From RACS-047 sp031553855 (GTDB lineage: Bacteria > Bacillota > Clostridia > Christensenellales > Pumilibacteraceae): a DNA stretch of 41,302 bases. Under the pieces are notes generated by a model, which saw only the letters and a program-made list of their open reading frames with translations, made no database searches and was not told the origin of the DNA. This document shows positions 32,398 through 40,330 of this stretch, piece by piece (the stretch's first letter is position 1; each line of letters begins with the position of its first letter). The position numbers and the translations under genes were made by a program. The stretch is from assembly GCA_031553855.1 (NCBI GenBank), contig JAVBKW010000016.1, positions 1-41,302 on the forward strand, read 5' to 3'.

Positions 32398-34876
32398 CAA
32401 ACGTAGAGGAGTTTTGCTGCTTATGTTATCTTTTTTATGTCTGGGAATTTTTACCGGAATCAATATGGACGATAAAAAAGAAACTCAGATTGCAGAAGCG
32501 GCAACAACTCCGAAATACTTGATACTTACAAATGTTTATTGTACTACTATAACTACTTATCCTTTTATGATAAGTAAGACAGACACAATTCAATATACCC
32601 AAGACTCGTTTTTGTTTGATTACTTTACGATATATTTTTATTCAAATTCATATTCAGGTGAAAGTACGGCATCGGATAATAAGGTATTCAATATATCATA
32701 TCTGACGATAGAGGCAAATATAAAACAAAGTAATAATCCTATTGATTCAAGCGCAACTTTTGAGCATCAAAGATATGCTTTATATAATATAACTACATCA
32801 ACAATGGTATCCAGCGGAGAACTTTCAGGAACAGGCGTTAGAACATTGGTTTCAAGATCTTTGCCGGACGGAGAGTATGAATTTGAATATAATTGCGGTG
32901 GTAAAAGATTTTTAGGATCAAACGGTTGCGGGATAATTTATTATTTTTCAATACATTCAACGCCGCCGACTTACACATTAAAAGCGGGCGGAAGTACAAT
33001 CTCAAGTGGAAGTTATACGAGCAGCACTATTACATTTACGGCAAGCGATCCATTATTTCAATATATCTATTATAAAAAACCGGGGTCGATCACATATTCA
33101 GCTACTTCATCGTCAAGCTATACTGTAAGTGCAACTTCCACAAACAACGGTTGGTGGTATTTTTATGCGACAGATACTGCCGGAAATGCGAGCGCGACCG
33201 TGTCTGTGTGTTTAGATACGGTCGCGCCAACAGGACAATTTAATACAAGTTCAAGCGGCACAGCTATAACAAATGCTTATACAAATCAAGCATTTACTTT
33301 TTTTTCAAACGATAACTGCGGCACGCGATATATTCAATACAAAACGCCGACAATGACTGAGTATTCAATTTATTACGGTACGTTTTTTTCGCCGACATTG
33401 ACCTGCGGATTATATACCTTTCGTTCGTATGACTATGCAGGGCAAATGTCTCCAGTTTATACTATATATTACGATAATGTTAAGCCGACAGGAACTCTAT
33501 ATGCCGGATCGTCTGTTGTTTCAAGCGGATATATAACAGGAGAAAGCTCCATTAAGTTTTTAGCTGCGGATTCTCATTCAGGAGTGCAAAGTATCTATGT
33601 AAGGACTCCAAAGACAAGCGGGTATGCGTTATATTCTAACGAAACTCAATTTTTTGAAAACGGTCTTTACTATTTCTATTGCGTAGACTATGCCGGTAAT
33701 ATTTCGGATACATATACTATAACCCTTAACAGCACCGCACCGACGCTTACTTGTACCGGCGCAACGTTTGGAAGTATGACAAATAAAAGTTTTACAGTAA
33801 CCGCAAAAGACGATTACGGCTCGGCAACTTTGTATTACCAATATGAGAGCGAGGGTTGGAAAACGGCAGTAAGCCAAAGCTATACAGTTCTGCTCACAGC
33901 TAAAGACGGAAAATATTCGTTTTATGCTGTCAATGAATACGGAAAATCGACTTCTGTTTATACAGTAACGCTTTGCGCAGCGGTTCCTGAGGGGAGAGTG
34001 GTCAATTCCACAACAGACAAAAGTGTATATTTTACTTGGGATAACGATAAATGGACGGCAACGCTAGACGGCTCTGCTTATACAAAAAACTCATGGATCA
34101 GGTCAGAAGGTAATCATGTTATAGAGCTTATAAACCCGCTTAACATAAAAACTACTTACAATTTCGCGATTGACCACAATTTTGTGTTTATAGAAAATAT
34201 ACCGCCCACTTGCACGGAACAGGGTTATTCAAAGTATGTTTGTTCAACCTGCTCTCAAGAGTATAAAGAGAATTATAAAGCTGTTTTAGGCCATCAGTTC
34301 ACCGAAAGAAACTCGCCGTCAACCTGTACTGAGAGCGCGAAAATAATATATATATGTTCCATTTGCAGCTACGAATACTTTACCGAAACAGAAAGTCCGT
34401 CCGGACACAGCTTTAACAGCAGTTTAGTAAAAACTTCAAATTGTACCGAAAACGGAGAGCGGCATCATACCTGCGAAAAGTGCGGTTATGAGTATTCAAG
34501 CGAGATTCCGTCTTTCGGGCATGAGTATGAAATAACCGACGAAAACAAGTCCGACGGAAAAACATTTAGGACTTATACTTGTAAGACTTGCGGTCATTCA
34601 TATGCTGATGATTTAGGCAACCAGTTCGAAAAAGTTACCAGCTACGTAGAATATCTTTTCAACCAGTATGCGCCTTATATGGGGTGGGTGTTCTTAGGAA
34701 CTGCCGGAGTCTGGAGCATAGCGATGGGCGTTATGATAATCCTAGCGCAAAAGCACGAGGAAAAAGAAAAGGCAAAACGTATGCTCATAAACTACGGAAT
34801 AGGGATGGTAGTCATCTTTATTATATTGATTGCATGCCCGTATTTAGTAAAAGGAATAGCAGCTTTAGTAACGTAA
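32387..34876 (+). CDS. Large surface protein with Ig-like modules, Cys/His repeats and a pilin-like C-terminus
   Basis: This is an 829-aa exported protein. After the N-terminal signal helix (about 8-25), residues 200-450 hold three Ig-like modules, each closing with a DxAGN or DYAG motif and starting with VAPTG or KPTG. Residues 595-740 carry four Cys/His units (H, PTC, CxxC, GH) like those of the protein at 26835, some degenerate. The last 85 residues hold two membrane helices joined by AQKHEEKEKAKRM and ending FIILIACPYLVKGIAAL. They align with the pilin-like protein at 28095 (EEKxxAxxM in the loop, IG..IIF, P...KG..A). It thus looks like an adhesin built onto a VirB2-type subunit. TTG 32387 has AAAGGAGG 6 nt upstream and overlaps the VirB4 stop. 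Confidence 0.88.
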   Translation: MKNSKRRGVLLLMLSFLCLGIFTGINMDDKKETQIAEAATTPKYLILTNVYCTTITTYPFMISKTDTIQYTQDSFLFDYFTIYFYSNSYSGESTASDNKVFNISYLTIEANIKQSNNPIDSSATFEHQRYALYNITTSTMVSSGELSGTGVRTLVSRSLPDGEYEFEYNCGGKRFLGSNGCGIIYYFSIHSTPPTYTLKAGGSTISSGSYTSSTITFTASDPLFQYIYYKKPGSITYSATSSSSYTVSATSTNNGWWYFYATDTAGNASATVSVCLDTVAPTGQFNTSSSGTAITNAYTNQAFTFFSNDNCGTRYIQYKTPTMTEYSIYYGTFFSPTLTCGLYTFRSYDYAGQMSPVYTIYYDNVKPTGTLYAGSSVVSSGYITGESSIKFLAADSHSGVQSIYVRTPKTSGYALYSNETQFFENGLYYFYCVDYAGNISDTYTITLNSTAPTLTCTGATFGSMTNKSFTVTAKDDYGSATLYYQYESEGWKTAVSQSYTVLLTAKDGKYSFYAVNEYGKSTSVYTVTLCAAVPEGRVVNSTTDKSVYFTWDNDKWTATLDGSAYTKNSWIRSEGNHVIELINPLNIKTTYNFAIDHNFVFIENIPPTCTEQGYSKYVCSTCSQEYKENYKAVLGHQFTERNSPSTCTESAKIIYICSICSYEYFTETESPSGHSFNSSLVKTSNCTENGERHHTCEKCGYEYSSEIPSFGHEYEITDENKSDGKTFRTYTCKTCGHSYADDLGNQFEKVTSYVEYLFNQYAPYMGWVFLGTAGVWSIAMGVMIILAQKHEEKEKAKRMLINYGIGMVVIFIILIACPYLVKGIAALVT

Positions 34877-34878
34877 GG

Positions 34879-34929
34879 CTAAAATAGAATAATTTGCAAA
34901 GCAAACTTCCAGTTTACCTCTATTTTTAG
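34879..34929 (+). terminator. Possible terminator of the conjugation operon
   Basis: CTAAAATAGA (34879-34888) pairs with TCTATTTTTAG (34919-34929) around an AT-rich loop that has a small hairpin of its own. The U-run is inside the right arm, so this is only a moderate candidate. Confidence 0.4.
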
Positions 34930-34952
34930 TAGCGGGAATATTTAAAAAACTA

Positions 34953-34982
34953 TTGACAAAACTCGTAGTAATACGATATACT
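34953..34982 (+). promoter_or_regulatory. Promoter with internal palindrome before tnpV
   Basis: TTGACA (34953-34958), 18-nt spacer, TATACT (34977-34982). The spacer contains TCGTA-GTAA-TACGA, a perfect inverted repeat between the two boxes, in a position where a bound repressor would block RNA polymerase. Confidence 0.7.
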
Positions 34983-35021
34983 ATTATTACAAGGTAAAGT
35001 TTGAAAGAGGAGGAAATGAAT

Positions 35022-35387
35022 ATGGACAGAGACGAAATTGTAAAGAAAGCAGAGAGCGGCGCAGGACTGACGGTAAAAGAAATACTTAAATACAGAAAGG
35101 TCGAGCCGATTAAGACGCATACTTACGGAAAATACGGAACGCTGACTAAGGTTTATTTAGAAGAACATAATCCGGCGAAGCTGTGGAGTTTGGCAGGTGA
35201 CTTGCCTAAATACCTTCACGGTATAGACAAGCAAGCCGAAGACCTCTATGAAACCATGTACACTAAACTTTCAGAAAATGAGCGTTTTAGGAAAACCGGA
35301 GATTTTATATCCGACTTGCAAAAAGAGACCGAAATCCAAAAGCTGATAGAGACCGAAATTCTAACTGAATTGGTCTATGTGGATTAA
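35022..35387 (+). CDS. tnpV: TnpV-like transposon protein
   Basis: This 121-aa protein matches the TnpV family of Tn4451-type mobilisable transposons in the core KYGTLTKVYLEEH, the following LPKYLHGIDKQAEDLYETM and the terminal ILTELVYVD. TnpV is a small protein of unclear role carried by Tn4451-like elements and many Clostridia ICEs. I chose ATG 35022, 8 nt after AGAGGAGG; ATG 35016 and TTG 35001 are too close to, or upstream of, that site. It fits with the broken serine recombinase at 23393, which belongs to the same kind of element, so the two may be relics of one mobile unit that spans 23.4-36 kb. Confidence 0.78.
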   Translation: MDRDEIVKKAESGAGLTVKEILKYRKVEPIKTHTYGKYGTLTKVYLEEHNPAKLWSLAGDLPKYLHGIDKQAEDLYETMYTKLSENERFRKTGDFISDLQKETEIQKLIETEILTELVYVD

Positions 35388-35402
35388 TTGGAGGTATGAA
35401 AA

Positions 35403-35522
35403 ATGAAAGTGTTAAGATTTGCAGGAAAAGCAATTAAGTTTCTGTTCGTAGGCATTTTACTACTCGGTCATTTCATTATGAACTGCATAGGCGTACTTGT
35501 GTGTGCCATAACGGATAGATAA
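35403..35522 (+). CDS. Small membrane protein (39 aa)
   Basis: A short frame with GGAGG (35390-35394) 8 nt before ATG 35403. It encodes a basic start (MKVLRFAGKAIK) and a hydrophobic stretch long enough to span the membrane. I do not recognise it. It lies between tnpV and the next small gene with tight spacing, and appears co-transcribed. Confidence 0.6.
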   Translation: MKVLRFAGKAIKFLFVGILLLGHFIMNCIGVLVCAITDR

Positions 35523-35535
35523 GGAGATTAAAGCA

Positions 35536-35763
35536 ATGAACAATAAGAAAGAATCTACTCCCGTGCGTGAGATGCGCCGCCGTTATGAAGAAGAGCACAA
35601 GGAAGAACGTAAAGAGAAAAATGCCCAATTCTCCACATTTATCCCAAGAAAAGACTTTGAAGAAATAAATGAGTTTTTGAAACATAACAGATTCACCAAA
35701 GTAGAACTTATTTATGCAGGATACGATGCTTTAAAAATGAAATTGAGCAAAAACATTAAATAA
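35536..35763 (+). CDS. Small, highly charged protein (75 aa), possibly a mobile-element regulator
   Basis: AAGGAG (35521-35526) lies 9 nt before ATG 35536. The first 30 residues are an unbroken run of charged helix (Arg, Glu and Lys). The rest, FIPRKDFEEINEFLKHNRFTKVELIYAGYDAL, has the strand-helix-helix character of ribbon-helix-helix or related small ICE regulators. Identification as a DNA-binding protein is tentative. It could control the tnpV promoter palindrome. Confidence 0.65.
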   Translation: MNNKKESTPVREMRRRYEEEHKEERKEKNAQFSTFIPRKDFEEINEFLKHNRFTKVELIYAGYDALKMKLSKNIK

Positions 35764-35824
35764 AAGTTTTATTAAGAATAGTTAAAAAGAATTTTTAAGG
35801 AGGTAAGGATTAAAGCTTAAAAAT

Positions 35825-36001
35825 ATGGCTAAAAAGAAAAATAAGACAGGTATTCCTGATCACGAAATAGATGCATTGGCAAGAGCTTTATTGCCAGCCA
35901 TTCAAAAACTTTTTGAATCAGATGAAGGTAAGCGTGAGTTTGAAAAATGGAAGGCCCAAAAAGAAATAGATAATCAAGGCATTAATAAAAATAAAAGTTA
36001 A
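35825..36001 (+). CDS. Small helical protein (58 aa)
   Basis: ATG 35825 opens a frame for a basic, soluble helical protein (MAKKKNKTGIPDHEIDALAR at the N-terminus). The ribosome site AAGGAGG is 21 nt upstream, unusually far, so the start is uncertain, although no other in-frame start is available. The C-terminal part is strongly charged. No family was recognised. A perfect terminator follows at once, closing the small-gene operon. Confidence 0.55.
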   Translation: MAKKKNKTGIPDHEIDALARALLPAIQKLFESDEGKREFEKWKAQKEIDNQGINKNKS

Positions 36002-36013
36002 TGATTATAATTA

Positions 36014-36060
36014 TAATAGTCCTGTATAGAGTAAAAAACTTTATACAGGACTATTTTTAT
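36014..36060 (+). terminator. Rho-independent terminator of the tnpV small-gene operon
   Basis: ATAGTCCTGTATA (36016-36028) pairs perfectly with TATACAGGACTAT (36042-36054), followed by a T-rich run. Confidence 0.85.
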
Positions 36061-36116
36061 TTGATAAAAAAAGTAAATCCGAACCAATCGCTAGTAACGA
36101 TTATCTGGTTCGGATT
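36061..36116 (-). terminator. Terminator of the tRNA-Leu gene
   Basis: AATCCGAACCA (36076-36086) pairs perfectly with TGGTTCGGATT (36106-36116), with an inner ATCG/CGAT stem. On the minus strand it is followed by TACTTTTTTT, just after the tRNA 3' end. Confidence 0.8.
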
Positions 36117-36125
36117 ACATTGGGT

Positions 36126-36211
36126 TGGTGCCGGTGACTGGACTCGAACCAGCACACTTTTAAGGGTAGCGGATTTTGAGTCCGCCGCGTCTGCCATTCC
36201 ACCACACCGGC
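36126..36211 (-). tRNA. tRNA-Leu (anticodon CAA)
   Basis: The minus strand folds as a tRNA with a long variable arm. The acceptor stem is GCCGGTG/CACCGGC, the anticodon stem GCGGA/TCCGC encloses loop CTCAAAA (anticodon CAA at 36178-36176), and the T-arm is CTGGTTCGAGTCCAG. The CCA end is encoded. The long variable arm and the anticodon indicate leucine. Its 3' end faces the mobile element, a common integration point, but no second copy of the 3' end was seen at the element's far side. Confidence 0.93.
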
Positions 36212-36369
36212 AAGGTTGGTTGAGTAAGAAGCATTTTAGAAAATTAAACTTGTTTTCATTTTCACAAATGCACCCGCAGTAAAAGATTCAAACCCCGTAG
36301 TAAAAAGCCGTTAGGAAAGCGCGGTAATGAAGCGTGCCATGTTGGGTAAACCTTTTATTTATCCTATAT

Positions 36370-36398
36370 ATAATAGCATAGAGTAGAAAAAATGACAA
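36370..36398 (-). promoter_or_regulatory. Candidate promoter for the tRNA-Leu transcript
   Basis: On the minus strand TTGTCA (36398-36393) lies 17 nt from TATTAT (36375-36370), with TGC before it. Transcription from about 36363 would produce a leader of about 150 nt before the tRNA. The leader region 36212-36362 contains GC-rich blocks that I could not identify. Confidence 0.6.
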
Positions 36399-36407
36399 GT
36401 AAATAAA

Positions 36408-36436
36408 TTGTTAAATTTCAAAAAATGTTGTATACT
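36408..36436 (+). promoter_or_regulatory. Candidate promoter of polA
   Basis: TTGTTA (36408-36413), 17-nt spacer, TATACT (36431-36436). The predicted start near 36443 gives a leader of about 55 nt with GGGAGG before the ATG. Confidence 0.65.
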
Positions 36437-36497
36437 GTAGTTTATAGTATTTTAGTTTTAATTTTTTTGAATGTGGATTGATACGGGAGGCGGACGG

Positions 36498-39056
36498 ATG
36501 AAAAAATTTGTGCTGATCGACGGGAATAGTCTGATAAACAGGGCGTTTTACGCGCTGCCGCCGCTGACGGGCAACAACGGGACGCCTACTCAGGGCGTAT
36601 ACGGCTTTACTACTATGCTGATTAAGGCGATCAGCGAAATCAAGCCGGATTATCTGGCTGTTGCTTTTGACTTGCCACAGCCGACCTTCCGGCATCTTAA
36701 ATATACTGAATATAAGGCGCAGCGCAAGAAAATGCCACAAGAGCTAGCCGTTCAGCTGCCTGTTTTAAAAGAGCTTTTGAATAAAATGGGCGTAGCGGTT
36801 GTCGAAAAGGCGGGTTTTGAAGCTGACGACATAATCGGAACGATGGCAAAAAAAGCGGAGAACGTCCATACTTATATCATAACCGGCGATAGGGATTCTC
36901 TCCAGCTCATCGATGAAAATATAACGGTAATGCTCACTAAAAAAGGGCTTTCGGAAGTCCATTCTCTGAATAGGGAAGAGTTATATAAGGAATTTATGCT
37001 CACGCCCGCTCAAGTAATCGATTACAAGGCGTTGTGCGGGGACGCCTCGGACAATATTCCGGGCGTCGCCGGTATAGGCGATAAAACTGCCACCACGCTT
37101 ATAAACACTTATAAAAGCCTTAGCGGTGTTTACGAGCATTTGTCTGAAATAACCGGAAAGCTGAACGAAAAGCTGAACGAGGGAAAAGAAACGGCGTATC
37201 TTTCGCAATATTTGGCCACTATCGATACTAATGTGGAATTGGAAATTTCGGAAAAAGACTGCCGCTATAACTTTCCGTTCAGCGGCGCGGTAAAGCTGTT
37301 TTTTCAGGAGTTAAATTTCAAGTCGCTGGTAAAAAAAGACGAATTGTTTTCATTGGATCAAGGGCAGGAATATATCGGTGCATCGAATAAAAAACCATTG
37401 ACCAGCGTTAAAGTGATTTCGGACATTGACCAGTTAAAGGCCATTTTGGGCGGCGTAAAAGAGGGCAGGATTGCGCTGGACTTTGGCAATTCAATTAATT
37501 TTGCCGTTAATTCAGGCACGGAATACGCCGTAAATATATCTTATTCGCTCATCGACTCCGGGCTTGATTATAACGATACGGTCAAAGCTTTTATCCCGGT
37601 ATTAGAAAATGAAGCCGTACTCAAGGTTTTGTTCGACTATAAAGTTTTTAAAAAGCTGCCGGAGGTCAATAAAATAGACATACGCAACTATACCGACGTA
37701 AAGCTTATGCAGTATCTTGTGGATATGAGCGTCAAATATGATACTTTAGGCGAGCTTTTAACGACTTATGACGCCGACGAACACGAGCCCGCGACGGGAC
37801 TTTTATTTATCTCGTCCGTTTTAGCTACTGAAATCGAGAAGCTTGATATGCATAAGCTTTATTACGACGTTGAGCTTCCGCTGACAAAGATTTTGAGCGA
37901 AATGGAAAAGCGCGGTTTTAGGGTCGATTTAGCAAAGTTGACGGAGCTTGGGAACGAGTTTTATAAAAAACAAGAAGTACTGACCGATCAGATATATAAA
38001 TTGGCGGGAGTTGAATTTAATATCAATTCGCCTAAACAATTGTCTAAAGTGCTGTTTGAGGATATGAAAATCCCGTATCCGAATAAAAGCAAAAATATTT
38101 CTACATCAGCCGATATTTTGGAGCAACTGGAAGAAGAATATCCCGTTGCACGATTAATATTAAATTACAGATTTTACGCAAAGCTAAACAGCACGTATGT
38201 TGAGGGCTTGAAAAAAGTCGCGGATATGGCCGGGTTTGTGCGTACGGAATTCAAGCAGACTCTAACTTCTACAGGCAGGCTTTCTAGCGTTGAGCCAAAT
38301 TTGCAGAACATTCCCGTAAGGCAGGACGAGGGGAGAATGCTGCGCGCGGCGTTTATAGCAAAAGAGGGTAACGTTCTGGTTTCAGCGGATTATTCGCAGA
38401 TAGAGCTGAGGCTTATGGCGCATTTTTCACGCGATAAAATCATGACGCAGGCGTATCTAAATAACGAGGATATCCACGCTTCAACCGCTGCAGAGGTTTT
38501 CGGCGTAAATAAAAACGAGGTGACGGCGGCAATGCGGCGCGACGCTAAGGCCGTCAATTTCGGTATAATTTACGGTATAAGCGATTTTGGCTTGGCAAAA
38601 AACTTAAACATAGCTCCTTATAAAGCTAAGCAATATATAAGTAAATATTTTGAGAGATTTTCCGGCATAAAAGCATATCTTGAAAAAAGCGTTGCTTTAG
38701 CAAAAGAAAAAGGCTATGCCGTAACGCTATTGAACCGCGTGAGAAAGATTCCGGAACTATATTCATCAAACTATAATATCAGGCAGTTCGGTGAGCGCGT
38801 CGCTATGAATATGCCGCTTCAGGGGTCGGCTGCCGATATAATAAAAATTGCAATGATCGGCGTTGAAAGAGCGCTTGAGGGAATGAAGTCAAAGCTTATT
38901 TTACAAGTACACGACGAGCTTATAATTGACGCGGCTATGGACGAAGTTGATGAAGTGAAGCGGATCCTAAAAGATGAGATGGAAAATGCGGTCACGCTTA
39001 ACGTTCCTCTTACAGTAGATATTGGTTGCGGAAAAACGTGGTTTGACTGCAAATAA
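36498..39056 (+). CDS. polA: DNA polymerase I
   Basis: The 852-aa length is normal for the family. The N-terminal 5'-3' exonuclease domain shows LIDGNSLINRAFYALP, GFEADDIIG and CGDASDNIPGVAGIGDKTA. The C-terminal polymerase carries motif A DYSQIELRLMAHFS, motif B RRDAKAVNFGIIYGIS and motif C QVHDELI. The middle 3'-5' proofreading domain is degenerate: the usual DxE at its start is replaced (ALDFGNS), as in many Firmicutes. It fills repair gaps and removes Okazaki primers. ATG 36498 has GGGAGG 7 nt upstream; ATG 36471 lies before that site. coaE follows after 93 nt. Confidence 0.97.
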   Translation: MKKFVLIDGNSLINRAFYALPPLTGNNGTPTQGVYGFTTMLIKAISEIKPDYLAVAFDLPQPTFRHLKYTEYKAQRKKMPQELAVQLPVLKELLNKMGVAVVEKAGFEADDIIGTMAKKAENVHTYIITGDRDSLQLIDENITVMLTKKGLSEVHSLNREELYKEFMLTPAQVIDYKALCGDASDNIPGVAGIGDKTATTLINTYKSLSGVYEHLSEITGKLNEKLNEGKETAYLSQYLATIDTNVELEISEKDCRYNFPFSGAVKLFFQELNFKSLVKKDELFSLDQGQEYIGASNKKPLTSVKVISDIDQLKAILGGVKEGRIALDFGNSINFAVNSGTEYAVNISYSLIDSGLDYNDTVKAFIPVLENEAVLKVLFDYKVFKKLPEVNKIDIRNYTDVKLMQYLVDMSVKYDTLGELLTTYDADEHEPATGLLFISSVLATEIEKLDMHKLYYDVELPLTKILSEMEKRGFRVDLAKLTELGNEFYKKQEVLTDQIYKLAGVEFNINSPKQLSKVLFEDMKIPYPNKSKNISTSADILEQLEEEYPVARLILNYRFYAKLNSTYVEGLKKVADMAGFVRTEFKQTLTSTGRLSSVEPNLQNIPVRQDEGRMLRAAFIAKEGNVLVSADYSQIELRLMAHFSRDKIMTQAYLNNEDIHASTAAEVFGVNKNEVTAAMRRDAKAVNFGIIYGISDFGLAKNLNIAPYKAKQYISKYFERFSGIKAYLEKSVALAKEKGYAVTLLNRVRKIPELYSSNYNIRQFGERVAMNMPLQGSAADIIKIAMIGVERALEGMKSKLILQVHDELIIDAAMDEVDEVKRILKDEMENAVTLNVPLTVDIGCGKTWFDCK

Positions 39057-39069
39057 GGCGCAATTTCAG

Positions 39070-39088
39070 TATTATGTCAGACATAATA
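39070..39088. repeat. TATTATGTC palindrome, copy 2 (perfect)
   Basis: TATTATGTC-A-GACATAATA is a perfect 19-bp palindrome directly after polA. Related copies are at 18135 and 40277. Confidence 0.65.
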
Positions 39089-39149
39089 TGCAGAAAATAT
39101 GTTTTTTCGAGAGTCAATTTTTGAATTTTAGTTAAAAAGCGGGATGGTA

Positions 39150-39770
39150 ATGAATAAGATTATAGTAGGGCTTACAGGCGGGATAGCCTGCGGAAAAACT
39201 TACGCATCCGAAAAGCTGGTAGCCTTAGGATGCGCAGTCACCGATGCGGATATAATAAGCCGCGAAATTTCAGCGCCGGGAACTTTTGGCGAAAAAGCGA
39301 TTGCGGCGGCATTTGCTGATGTTGTTTTGAACGGCGCAGTGGACCGGACAAAACTAAGGGAAAAAGTATTCAATGATGAAAGCGCGCTCAAGAAGCTTAA
39401 TGAGATAACGCATCCGCTGATAGAGAGCCGCTTTTTGCAGCTTATAAGGAACAGTGAAAAAAATATCGTTATCGCCGTCGTTCCCCTTTTGTTTGAGTCC
39501 GGATTTGATAAATTTGCAGACTTGACCGTTACGGTGTCTTGCCCGGAAGTATTGCGTATACAAAGGCTTGTAAAAAGGGATAATATTAGCGAAGAGCTGG
39601 CACGTAAAATTTTGAATGCTCAGCTGACGGATGCGGAACGCGAAAAAAAAGCGAATTTCGTTCTGAATAATGCCGGCAGCCTTGAGGATTTTGACAAGGA
39701 AATTTACGGCTTATTCTTACGTTTAAAGGCTGAGGCTGAAAAAATATCAATAAAAAAACTCAAAAAATAA
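39150..39770 (+). CDS. coaE: Dephospho-CoA kinase
   Basis: This 206-aa protein phosphorylates dephospho-CoA, the last step of coenzyme A synthesis. The P-loop reads GLTGGIACGKT at residues 7-17, followed by the family blocks DADIISREI, LNEITHPLI, VVPLLFESG and QRLVKRDNIS. ATG 39150 was preferred (GCGGGA upstream) over ATG 39144. Its order after polA and before a lytic transglycosylase is a common Firmicute arrangement. The C-terminus is short and lysine-rich. Confidence 0.95.
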   Translation: MNKIIVGLTGGIACGKTYASEKLVALGCAVTDADIISREISAPGTFGEKAIAAAFADVVLNGAVDRTKLREKVFNDESALKKLNEITHPLIESRFLQLIRNSEKNIVIAVVPLLFESGFDKFADLTVTVSCPEVLRIQRLVKRDNISEELARKILNAQLTDAEREKKANFVLNNAGSLEDFDKEIYGLFLRLKAEAEKISIKKLKK

Positions 39771-39781
39771 TATCGTTAACT

Positions 39782-40264
39782 TTGGCCGGCATAGCTATCT
39801 TTCTGACCGGATTTTATGCAGTGGTTCAAATAAGATATCCGCGTAAATATGAGTCGATTATCCGCGAATATTCTCAAAGTAATAATGTTGAATATGAGCT
39901 TATCCAATCGGTGATCTGGACGGAAAGCAAATTTAAAAAAGACGCCGTAAGCAGGGCAGGTGCAATAGGACTTATGCAATTGATGCCCGCTACCGCCGAG
40001 TGGTGCGCTTCGCTTTGCGGCGTGACTTACGATGAGAAAAAATTGACCGAGCCGGACTATAATATAAGACTGGGTACGTTTTATCTTAAGTACCTTTTAG
40101 ATATGTTTGACGCTAAAGACGCAGTAGCCGCTTATAACGCCGGGCAGGGAAACGTGTCGAAATGGCTTTCACAAGGCCTTAATGAATATCCTTTTAAGGA
40201 AACGCGCGATTACGTCCATAGAGTTTTTAGCGCAAAGAAAATCTACCATTTTATTAATAAATAG
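39782..40264 (+). CDS. Soluble lytic transglycosylase-like protein, membrane-anchored
   Basis: This protein cuts peptidoglycan between MurNAc and GlcNAc. SLT family motifs are clear: WTESKF with the catalytic Glu, GAIGLMQLMPATA, and VAAYNAGQGNVSKWL. One N-terminal hydrophobic helix anchors it outside the membrane. TTG 39782 is the only standard start after the in-frame stop at 39737, yet it has no ribosome site and leaves out the basic residues normally preceding such an anchor. Upstream in frame the codons read NINKKTQKIISLT, a better N-terminus, but without ATG, GTG or TTG. The start may therefore be a rare codon (ATC 39746) or TTG coupled to coaE. Confidence 0.88.
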   Translation: MAGIAIFLTGFYAVVQIRYPRKYESIIREYSQSNNVEYELIQSVIWTESKFKKDAVSRAGAIGLMQLMPATAEWCASLCGVTYDEKKLTEPDYNIRLGTFYLKYLLDMFDAKDAVAAYNAGQGNVSKWLSQGLNEYPFKETRDYVHRVFSAKKIYHFINK

Positions 40265-40305
40265 TGTAAAACACGGTATTATGTCTGACATAGTACCGTG
40301 TTTTA
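40265..40305. terminator. Bidirectional palindromic terminator with TATTATGTC motif, copy 3
   Basis: TAAAACACGGTA and TACCGTGTTTTA form the outer stem, and TATTATGTCTGACATAGTA (40277-40295) makes the inner part. It lies between convergent genes and would end both. The inner part is the palindrome also seen at 39070 and 18135. Confidence 0.75.
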
Positions 40306-40330
40306 GGTAGTTTTCGAGTCAATTTTCCAA

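Noticed and set aside
36126..36211. tRNA-Leu 3' end as attachment site of the conjugative element
   Set aside because: I looked for a second copy of the tRNA 3' end (GGTTCGAGTCC and neighbours) between 17.5 and 24.1 kb and saw none, and no tyrosine integrase is present.
36001..36282. 93-aa open frame over the tRNA region
   Set aside because: It reads through the terminators and the tRNA gene on the opposite strand and has no ribosome site.
36212..36340. Nine-codon frame MARFITALS in the tRNA leader
   Set aside because: There is an AAGG upstream, but the length is too short for support and there is no sign of a leader-peptide mechanism.
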